Assembly: GCA_036346395.1 (NCBI GenBank)
Contig: CM070599.1
Coordinates: 34,339,232 to 34,403,231 of the forward strand
DNA from: Hsuehochloa calcarea
Lineage: Eukaryota > Streptophyta > Magnoliopsida > Poales > Poaceae
Reading direction: 5' to 3'
Length of the DNA: 64,000 nt
In this document: positions 55,501-64,000 of the stretch, piece after piece
Numbering within the stretch: the first letter of the stretch is position 1
Layout of the letters: each line of letters begins with the position of its first letter
Position numbers and translations under genes: made by a program
The notes under the pieces: model-generated
What the model was told of the DNA's origin: nothing
Seen by the model: the letters and a program-made list of their open reading frames with translations, nothing else
The model's database searches: none

Positions 55501-58500
55501 TATCCACTAAACCCCAGGTCCCCCACTTTGCAATTGCCATTTAAATTTAATCATGCAAAATATAATGCAAACTTCCAAGTACTTGGACTGCACAAGCTAG
55601 TGCCAGCTCATCTTATTTACAGATGGAAATATATTGATTCTCAGTTTAAAGTTAGACGGGGAAACATGAAGATAATACTAAGTTCAAAATGAAAGTAAAA
55701 ATAGAGCTTACAACAGTACCTGAGGGGGCATGATAGCAGGTGGAGCTTGCCCATAGAAGAGTTGCTGCCCAAGAGGAGCCATAGGAGGGTACATGGGAAG
55801 GCGAGGAGCCATAGAAGGTGTCATTGGCACAGGGCGCATCTGAGAAAATTGGGCCTGAATAACATGGAATGTGCTACCGTCAGCATTTTAATGATGGATG
55901 GTCAGAAACAACTCAACAAGAACAAACTTTGTACAAATTGCAAAATATTTATGCAAGAAAGTTTGTCAAAAACAGGAATTATGATCAATAAGTTTAACAA
56001 TGTCAATATCTAAAGTATAATATAAACTTAGTGTGCAGACTATGAATATCACATTTTTTAGGTGTCAGCAACAAAAAGGAATACGCATTGGGAGGCCTCC
56101 ATGCACATCGATATTATGCCTCTTAACTTAAAAAAATATATGTTGCACTCTGAACTCTCATACTTCAAAAAAGGAAGTTTCAAGTTCTTCATCAAACCTA
56201 ATTACCTAAATACCGATAACTATCAGCAATCTATTGTTGTATCCACATTGATCCAAGTGATATAAAACAGTAAGTCACACTACATCTATTCTTTCCATGT
56301 GAAGTGTAATATGAGTGTGCTGCTATTTGCCTATCTATAATTGGCACTAGTAATAACAATTTGACATTAGTGTGATACAAACTCAATTGGTTCAAGGACA
56401 AATACCTGCAACATCGCTTTTCTTTCTTCTTTACGCTGTGCAAATGCAACATACAATGGCTTCCCAGATATCATTTTGCCATTCATTTCAGTTAACTGTA
56501 TACAAGGAAAACATGTCAGCCACACGTGACAATCAGCAGTCAATTGGATAGTCAGGAAGTAAACTTACAGCCTGAGATGCTTCCTCGCGAGTTGAAAATG
56601 CAACAAAGCCGGACCCTTTGCTAACACCATTTTGATCACGCATTACCTATTAATCAAATTCAGTCAGCTAAGATCATGCATCATTAAGAAACAGAGGTGA
56701 AAGGAAAAAAATTAAGGTTGCAAAACATGAAAGCACCTTGCATGAGGTAATTTTGCCAAAGTTAGAGAACAGTTCACGTAGCTGATCATCTGCAATGCTA
56801 TCATCCAAGTTCTTCAAGTATAAGTTTTGTCCTTGATATTTATCAGCTGCATCTTTCATGCTTTGCTCAAATCTTCTCTTCAATTCCATCTCTCTTTCTG
56901 ACTTCTTCTGAGCTCTTCCAACATACCACTCCGTGTCATTAATTTTCTTTCCATTAAGTTCCTCAGCAGCACGAGCAGCATCATCTGGACTCTCAAAGTT
57001 GATGAAGCCAAAGCACCTTGATTTACCATCCATGCCAATCATGACAACAGCACTTGTAATATTCCCATATTCACCAAAAATTTTGACTAGATCCTCCTTT
57101 GTGGTAGACTCAGACAAATTTTTCACAAAGACATTGTTAAATTTTGCCTTGTCAACAGAATTCTCCCTCTCTTGCTTGCGAAGAAAAGGCCCAACGTAAA
57201 CAGGCTTATCGTTGATAAGCATCCCATTTAGACTTTTTATTGCAGACCGTGCAGCCTCTTCATTTTCATACTGAACAAAACCAAAGCCTTTGGATTGGCC
57301 CATTTCATCTGTGGCAACCTTACATGAGAGAATTGCACCAAATGCAGAAAATGTATCATGAAGAGTTTTGTTGTCTATTGTCTTGTCAAGGTTCTGGAAA
57401 GACAGTTGAAAGTGCTCTCATCAGAGATAAGTGGTGAAAGAAGCTGGTCAGTTTAGGGTGACAATGCAAACTAAAAGATGAGACGGTACCTTGATAAAAA
57501 TATTTGCAGATCCACTTCTGCGGCTGCTTGGGTCACGGTTTGAATACATTACCCGAATGGGCTTGTTGTTCAGAGGAGCAAAGTTCAGCGCTTCCAATGC
57601 TCTTGCAGCTGTCAAATAGAATAGGTAATCAACAAAGAAATATGCTCCACATTTAGTTGTAATAGGCTAGTAGCAAAACTGCAAAAGTACAACAACAATG
57701 CTAACAATCTTCATGATGGGTGATGTAGTTTGACGAGGCTTAACAATTGCTCTAATGAAAAGCATGCACTCCAAATGTACTTACCCATTATCTACATCAT
57801 GCAACATTTGCATGTACCTTACATATCGTTGCACCTTATATCTAGGATATTCAGACTGTGCCTAGATTTAACTTTGGTATTGAATGAGGGCCGACGTACA
57901 TTCCTATTCTATCTATGCCACAGCTAATCCACACAACAATTCAATAACAGCTGAAGGCTAGCTGTATAGAACATCAATGCCATAACTTCCAACCAATTAG
58001 CAAGGCATCAATTCTTCCAGTATATGGCACAACCATGTCGCTACCTACTAAAAACACAGAAAATCAACCTGGTAATTCAATTGTAAGAAAGATTGTCTAA
58101 ACACCATAGTCTTTAACACAAGCACCAGGATCAAAAAAACCAATTGCTGGGCATCCTCCTCCCCACATCCCAAAACACTAAAAATCCAAATGGCACAATT
58201 ATCATCCCCACCATCCCGAAAACAATAAAACCAAGTGACATTGCATGATGGCAGCAGATTCACATAATCTATTACATAGACATTGACTTCGGCCAGTACG
58301 ATCGCTTCAATATCAACAAGTTGCCAAACAAATCCAATCAACCACCATTGATGTTAACAAGTTTACATCTGCTATCGGATCGAACCAAACACAAAAACTT
58401 CCTCCATCTGATTATACCACGATTCAACAACATCCATACCTCGATCAGTCCCCTAATCCCAAATCGAATAGAGAGATATACAAGAAGAAAGAGGATCGCA

Positions 58501-58772
58501 ATACCATCCATGGGGTTGCTGAAGTTGACGTAGGCGTAGCCGAGTGAGCGCCGAGAGCTGACGTCCCTGCAGACGCGCACCGACACCACCTGCCCCGCCT
58601 GGCTGAAGAGCTCGTACAGCTGCGAGTCCGTCACCGACCCCTCCAGGTCGCCCACGTACAGCGACGTCGTCGGGAGAGGCTGCGCCACGCCGACGCCGAC
58701 CCCTCCGGCCGCCGCCGCGGTGACAGCCCCCGCCGAGCCCCCGTTGGCCGCCGCCGCCACCTGCGCTGCCAT
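52596..58772 (-). CDS. PABP: Cytoplasmic poly(A)-binding protein (four RRMs plus MLLE)
   Basis: CDS is complement(join(52596..52841,53121..53327,54945..55121,55720..55854,56406..56495,56569..56646,56737..57393,57490..57608,58505..58772)), 658 aa. All introns are GT-AG and the frame is kept. The protein coats mRNA poly(A) tails and contacts eIF4G and other factors to promote translation and control decay. An Ala/Gly-rich N-terminus of about 36 residues precedes RRM1 (TSLYVGDLEG; RNP1 LGYAYVNF). RRM2 carries KGFGFVQYEN, RRM3 carries NVFVKNL and RCFGFINF, and RRM4 carries NLYLKNLDD and KGSGFVAF. A Pro/Gln/Met-rich linker follows, and the MLLE peptide-binding domain lies near residues 560-640 (LYPLVEQLERNQAAKVTGML, with the KVTGMLLEMDQ core). 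Length and order match plant PABP2/4/8-type proteins. A 1.3-kb LTR-type element sits in the intron between the seventh and eighth exons. Confidence 0.95.
53575..54911 (-). mobile_element. TRIM-like small LTR element in a PABP intron, with TSD
   Basis: Plus-strand ends are TGTTAG at 53575 and CTTAACA at 54911, flanked by the 5-bp target duplication ATACA (53570-53574 and 54912-54916, the latter read directly). Terminal direct repeats share a roughly 125-bp block containing GGCAATATATAGTGT (53610-53735 and 54787-54911). The left repeat is followed by CCCCC, a polypurine tract (GAGTGGGGG) in - orientation. The 1-kb interior has no pol gene and contains an imperfect duplication (CCACCCAAGA-GTGAGGTGACG at about 53990 and 54057). 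The right repeat's inner end is diverged, so the primer site is not clear. Size and structure fit a terminal-repeat retrotransposon in miniature. Confidence 0.78.
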
Positions 58773-60012
58773 CGCCTCCTACCGACCCCTCGACCTCTCT
58801 TTCTTTCAAAAATTTTGACCAAAAATCGGCTCTAAACCCTAGCAAATGGATTGGTATATAGCTAGATACGAGTAGATCTCGCGGAGTTTGGGGATCCCCC
58901 CTACCCCCCTCTTTCGTGGGATTTTTTTTTTTGTTTTTGTTTTTTTGGGGGGTAGTTTTTGGTTGCCGGATACAGAGGCCGTAGGCGGAGAGCACGCGGG
59001 GGGTGGTGCGACTCTCTCAACGGGGGCGAGGCCGACGGGGGGAGGGGCTTGTTATACGGAGCTGGAGGCGAGCGCACCTGCGCCTTAGGGTTTGGCCGCG
59101 CCGGCGTGGGCTCGGTGCTCGTGCGCCAGCGTGGCGGCCGCTCCGGTGGCTCTTGGTAAGCTCCTGGACCAGGTCCATCCAGCTCACGGCTCAATCGTGC
59201 TGCCCGGTGCTTCTGGACAACTGTTAGCGTACCGCATCGGCGTCGGGTCGGGTCGGGTCGGGTCGGAGCTCGCGCGCGGCCCTGGGGTGGAGGCGAGCGT
59301 GCCTTGGGAGTCGCGCCGCTTCTTGTCCGCTGGATTGGGCTGGGCTGACCGGACCATCCGTAGTACGGGTGACTTTTTGCGTGGCTGCCCCTGGCCAGTG
59401 CGAAAATTGTGTGCCATAACCCTGGTAGAGCTGGTGTGTAGTGTTCCACACGAAACTACGAAAGGGTGCCTGCTGCGACAAGAATGGCCCACATGGCATT
59501 CAACATGCTAGCTGCCCTCAGACTTCCTCACGGCTCTCTGCTGCTGGTGCCCAAAGAACAATTCGTTTTCGTCTAGATTTGTACGGCCGGTGACTGTCGA
59601 TCGGGCCCTTCGACTGGACGTGCTTCAAATCACCGGCGTCACATCTTTGAGTTGGAGCGGTGGCCGGCCCTGGACGACCCTCCCTGAGCAGGCAGGCTGT
59701 GCGACAACTAGACATTCCACGTGCGAAACTGCCTGCCATCAAGTCCCGCGAGTTCGAGCTCGAGTTCGAGGATGCGCGGCGAGCCGACCCGACCCGACCA
59801 CGGACCGCCGCGCCCGCGCGCCCGGTGCCACACCACCGCCGCGGCACTCCAGTTTGGAGCTTGCTTGCTGCGGATGGTGAGGCGATGCGCCGCGAGTAAT
59901 CACTGATCAGCGCTCGGCAGGTCGGCAGCGACAGCTCCTGCTCGCTGGCGCACAGCTGTGGCGGCAAGGTTACATTTTTTTTCCCGGGTTGGGTCCTCCT
60001 CACGCACAACAG
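58773..60012. other. PABP upstream region, GC-rich
   Basis: It contains an A-rich tract on the PABP sense strand (58922-58947), C-rich runs at 58890-58955, and a (GGGTC)5 repeat at 59231-59255. Long open frames on both strands at 58888-60015 are a by-product of high GC content, and no domain is recognised. Confidence 0.5.
58834..58862 (-). promoter_or_regulatory. PABP core promoter: TATA box and telo-box
   Basis: On the - strand TATATACC lies about 85 bp before the PABP start codon, and a telo-box (AAACCCTA on the + strand, 58834-58841) lies just downstream. Telo-boxes near the transcription start are typical of plant genes for the translation apparatus. The leader would then be about 50-60 nt. 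Confidence 0.5.
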
Positions 60013-60232
60013 CAAGGATAAAAATCTCGTTACCGCCAGTTTACCGGTGACTGGTCGGTAACGGTAACCGGTCTTACCGGATTTACCGAATAAAATTTGT
60101 TTGAATTACTTAAAAATCAGTCAAAATTTGAAAATTAAAATTTTAATTTGTTAAACCGGGAAAAACCGGCCTGATTTTTCGTTACTGGATCCGACTGGTA
60201 AGGCCGGTTACCGCCGAGATTTTCATCATGGG
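60012..60232. mobile_element. MITE-like inverted-repeat element
   Basis: The left end reads GATAAAAATCTCGTTACCG and the right end, on the opposite strand, GATGAAAATCTCGGCGGTAA. They form an imperfect inverted repeat around an AT-rich core, with many ACCGG words. This layout resembles a family of short hAT-type elements in grasses. A target duplication could not be identified, so the exact ends are uncertain. Confidence 0.55.
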
Positions 60233-60649
60233 CACGAGTCACCTTAGGCCACTCAGCCACCGGCCTCGTGGTCCTGCCAAGGAGGACAGGAGTCAAGGAC
60301 ACAACAGTGGCAGTTTACAGCCTATTTTGAGGATCAGTTAGCAGAGTACTCCCTTGAAATGACTACCTAACAACGGTGTAAATGTGAATAACAGATTGAG
60401 AAGAACAATAGTAATAAAATTATGATTTATGATGTCTTAAAACTTAAAAAACATGTCTGCCCACGTAGCCTCTGTGGGCATATTTCCTGAGAAGTGGTAA
60501 ATTCTCTACCTGCAGTGACCTACATTTATAACATCTCTATAGGAACATTCCTCAAAGGAACCGTGTACAAAGAATAGATAAGCTCATGATCCTTAATTTG
60601 ATAAGCCGGGAGCACTAATACGTAGTTGATGACAAGAAACTTTTGAGTC

Positions 60650-63490
60650 TCATACTTTATCGTCCAGTTCCGATTGTGATGACAGTATGCCGTGCTTCTG
60701 AGCTTTCTCGCTGGGTACACCTTGCCGCTCCTTGCCTCCAGGTTTTGAAGATGCACTACTGTACCATATCATCCCAACCACCGCGAGGGTCATCCCAACC
60801 GCGACATGGAAATTCAGGCCTTCTTTCCCAAAGAACAGGAATCCCAGGGTTAGCACGAGAATGGTCTTCATGTGGCCTATCACTTGAAACGTGACGGCAG
60901 TGAATCTCCCAATGCATATGAATTGGCTTAGATTGGTTCCGACTGCGATCAGGCACGACAAAACAATAAAGAACTGAAAAACAAATGGAAGAAAAGGAAA
61001 GTTAGTCAGCAACAAAAATTGCGATTTATAGAAGCAAACCTCAAGTAGAAGGATTGATGCAAAACAAATAACATCTCCAACAGTCATTCATGAACTTGAG
61101 ATAATTTTCCAAATACTGGGGAATCTTGCATGTGAAATAAATGATGTTTCTTAATAGATATGACTTGCTAACTATGCACGACTGGATCATTTCATCATCG
61201 TATGGCCTTTAATCCTGCAATCAACTACCTGTGTTTTCAGAGTATTTAAGATAGTGGTTCAAATTCTGCCATATTCCGATTAAAAAGTAAACACACGCAA
61301 TAAATATTTGACATATAATCAATCTTTGTTTTCATATAACGTATTTTCCAACCATTCAAGATGAAATATTATTGCACCGTCATATTAAATGTTGGCAATC
61401 GTTATTTTTTCCTTACATACCGTCACTGTGCTGGTATAGTGAAAAGCATTGACTCTATTGTTGGTCAGCCAGAAGTCCACAAATGGACCGAATATTAACA
61501 ATGAAGCTGCTTGAGCTGGTGCAGTATGACCCAAGAGTTTAAGTGAGTCAAGTGAATACTTCCGTTGAAGGTAACTGACATACTGCCAAAAAAAAAGGAT
61601 AAGAACAATAATTGTATTACACAAAAAAATATACCAAAAGGGAGTTCCAAAAAGGAAAATGAACACTTCTGTGGTAGCAAACAAAAAAATTGCCTCGTTG
61701 CTGCCTGCATGTAGCATATGCTTAATATAGCAACAGACAAGGCTAAGCAACGGCTACTACACGAGAATGCAACAGCTACTCAAACGAGAATGCAACGGCC
61801 ACACCATGTAATGACTATTTTGTTCCATTGGAAATTGTGAAGCTTCATTAAATCACAGATTCACAGGGAGCCAAAGAAAACCCCAAGAAGGAGAGAGAAC
61901 AGAGAACCATCAAGACATCGAAATCCTCAGCTAAGTGAAAGAAAATATGTGCAACAACCTAGCACTTCAAATGCAAGCTTTACATTGGCATGGCAGTCGG
62001 ACCCAGTCTACTATCTTGTATTTATCATAGCCTAGGGATTCAGTCAACGTAGCCAAATTTTTTGTAGTCCAAGGTACTTAAATGGACAAGAGCTGCAGTT
62101 TAGCATATGAACTACAAATCTAAAAACGAGAGAGAACTACATGAAGAACTGAACTCCAAGGCTCTACAAAGAACGGGATTCTATAGGCAGAAATCACACA
62201 TCTACTATGGTAGGAAGTAGGAATAACCTATTGATATGCTATAAATATATAGATGCTGACTAGTGACTACAATAGGGCATATTTCTCACAAAACTACATA
62301 CATTATACAACAACAGACAGAATGAATTCACTAATATTCTTAATACTTACATGCTGTTGCAATGCAGTGCTGCAAACTGCTATTATGGCAGCTATCAGTC
62401 CTTGTGCGTTTACACTAACATCGGAAACCGTGCACACTGCCACACCTACAAGGACAACCACTATACTAAGCTTTGTATCTCTTGAGTATCGGAAATTGTC
62501 GAATAGGACCTCCAGAATGCACAAAACTGGAATAATAGATAGCTTCGCAATCTGAGGAAAGAAAAGGATGAAATACAATTTAGTATAAAAATTACATTTA
62601 TAAATTGAATAAAACAGAAGTTGCAGTCTTCACCTGATAGAACCCAACAGAGTTCCACATCAAGCTAACATTCATCCCAACAATTGATAGGTTTGCAAAA
62701 AAGACAAAATTTACTAGCTCCGATAGAGGTAAATGAGATGGCTGAACATATCCTAGCCATTTCATTACCAACGTCATCAAAGTGGTAGTTGCAAAATGCA
62801 GCCCAGTCAACGTTGTAGCTGTAGAAAGGAAACAATAGCACACAACATTAGTGGCAAGAAAAACAAATCATTAACAAAACATTTGAACATACTTCATTTA
62901 TGGTCATCAGCCCATAAAAAACTAGCTCTAGTACAATATCTGCATTTATTATATTGTGAACAAGAATCTAAAGCCAAAGGTACATAACATAGTTGCTTAC
63001 AAACGTTTTTTAATTGCTCTCATGATCTGTATCCATCTGTTCAAGACATCTCGCATTGGAATTCAAAATTAGTGTTTTATTTATTGGAAAGCAACAAAAC
63101 TTATAAATTTGCAAGCTCAACCAGTTTAATGCCCCATGATAATAGCTTTCATTGACAACAAAACATTACAGGTCCAGCAAAATTTAGATGAGATCTGTAC
63201 ACCAAAAGTCGCTAGTTTGGTCAGTGTGATATTAGTGAAAGCAAGAAAGAAGAGGAAATAGTGAACACAGTTGGGTAGTTTGGTAACTTTAGTTTGAGAT
63301 TCAAGTGGTACCACATGATCTACAGATAAAAATAAGGAGAGTGTTACAGTCTTTTCTCACCAAAGCTAAAACCATGTGTAGCCATTAATGCCTTGTTGAC
63401 CATGATTATGCCAACAGAAGTCACAACATTGAACATCCATGCCCCAGCATCTAATGCTGCTTTCTTCTCTGCCTTGCTTCCTGGTGCCAT
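60650..63490 (-). CDS. Nucleotide-sugar transporter, UDP-rhamnose/UDP-galactose (URGT) type
   Basis: CDS is complement(join(60650..60973,61421..61582,62351..62551,62634..62818,63361..63490)), 333 aa, with all introns GT-AG and in frame. The protein belongs to the drug/metabolite transporter (NST-TPT/KT) superfamily of Golgi antiporters, which bring UDP-sugars into the lumen in exchange for UMP. About ten hydrophobic segments are visible, for example VVTSVGIIMVNKALM, LSIVVVLVGVAVCTV and FFIVLSCLIAVGTNLSQF. Sequence blocks LHFATTTLMTLVMKW, WNSVGFYQIAKLSIIPV, TAPAQAASLLIFGPFVD and FQVIGHMKTILVLTLGFL match the URGT group better than the UDP-xylose transporters. The C-terminal tail is hydrophilic, ends in LDDKV and is cytosolic by analogy. 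Upstream non-coding exons may extend past 63490. The substrate is inferred from family likeness only. Confidence 0.88.
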
Positions 63491-64000
63491 GCTTTCTTAT
63501 CATGTAGGGTCTAATGCAAGTTTCAATATAAAAATGCCCGCCTTCAATGTAAACAGTGGTGCACCTAACATAAGCAAGTAGTTATCATAAATACAATATC
63601 TCAGAATTCTATGGATATACAAATGATTTCCAATAAACATTAAGGTGAAATTCCAACATCCAGTGGTAACAGTGGAAGATAAACTGCTGACGAATGACAT
63701 GGAGTAGACAAAGTGACAAACAAAACGAATATCGTCGGTCTGATTAGAGCTGCATATTACCCACTAATTATAGGTTCAAGCCACCACACTGAATTCTATT
63801 TTTTTTAGGCAAGATAACCGCTTCAGAAAATCATGGGTATGAATGAGAAACAAATAATGGGACTGCATTCCTATTACTTTCTCCGAACAATCAAGCGGGT
63901 TTAGGATCAACCGATTCCATCTCAAGCAAATTTGGCCGAGAGAGCCAAACCATGAATATGATATAAGGAAACTAGGACTACCTGTCTGTTTGGTGCTATA
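63491..64000 (-). other. Upstream region of the sugar transporter gene
   Basis: AT-rich sequence without a recognised gene. It likely contains the 5' untranslated region, possibly with an intron, and the promoter of the - strand transporter. The window edge cuts it off. Confidence 0.45.

Noticed and set aside
58888..60015. Several overlapping frames of 60-180 codons on both strands upstream of PABP
   Set aside because: Low-complexity, GC-driven and without motifs. The (GGGTC) repeat and C-runs account for much of them.

Overview
This is nuclear DNA of a grass (Poaceae), most likely rice or a close relative. The evidence is intron-rich genes with GT-AG introns and GC-rich first exons, a monocot-type BABY BOOM gene, and dense nests of plant Ty1/copia LTR retrotransposons, CACTA elements, hAT MITEs and a tRNA-derived SINE. 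Nothing prokaryotic is present (no operons, CRISPR or phage). The species is inferred from style and was not verified.

Layout. 0-0.9 kb: palindromic repeats and unassigned sequence. 1.4-3.2 kb (-): a divergent NAC-domain gene with the NAC domain at its C-terminal end. 4.8-14.9 kb: a decayed CACTA (En/Spm) complex on the - strand, with a TNP2-like and a Transposase_24/TNPA-like pseudogene, three arrays of TCACAGACGGTT hairpins, and an intact 1.9-kb solo copia LTR inserted in the TNP2 coding region. 14.9-29.5 kb: a mosaic built around a - strand copia element (copia-1). Its LTRs carry fragments of a foreign gag in antisense, and a gypsy-like LTR segment is lodged in its 5' LTR. 30.3-34.2 kb (+): an apparently intact nine-exon BABY BOOM/PLETHORA-type double-AP2 gene (660 codons with stop removed) including the 9-nt microexon. 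34.7-35.3 kb: a hAT MITE with perfect 8-bp target duplication, in the promoter of the next gene. 35.5-39.8 kb (+): an eight-exon plastid-type isocitrate lyase/PEP-mutase superfamily gene (489 aa). 41.1-52.1 kb (-): a second copia element (copia-2) with both LTRs, decayed and 5'-truncated. 52.6-58.8 kb (-): a nine-exon cytoplasmic poly(A)-binding protein gene (658 aa) with a TRIM-like LTR element in one intron. 60.6-63.5 kb (-): a five-exon nucleotide-sugar transporter gene of the UDP-rhamnose/UDP-galactose (URGT) type (333 aa).

The five host genes have unrelated jobs: two transcription factors, a plastid carboxylate/phosphonate enzyme, mRNA poly(A) binding and Golgi sugar transport. They are not a functional cluster. 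What ties the window together is transposon activity around and inside them: a SINE in BBM intron 1, a hAT element just upstream of the PEP-mutase-like gene, a TRIM in a PABP intron, and copia LTRs close to the BBM promoter and to the PABP 3' end. I found no clearly new biological system. The strongest leads are the amino-acid changes in the conserved AP2 region of the BBM-like gene, the LTRs with captured antisense gag, and the hairpin arrays of the CACTA complex.
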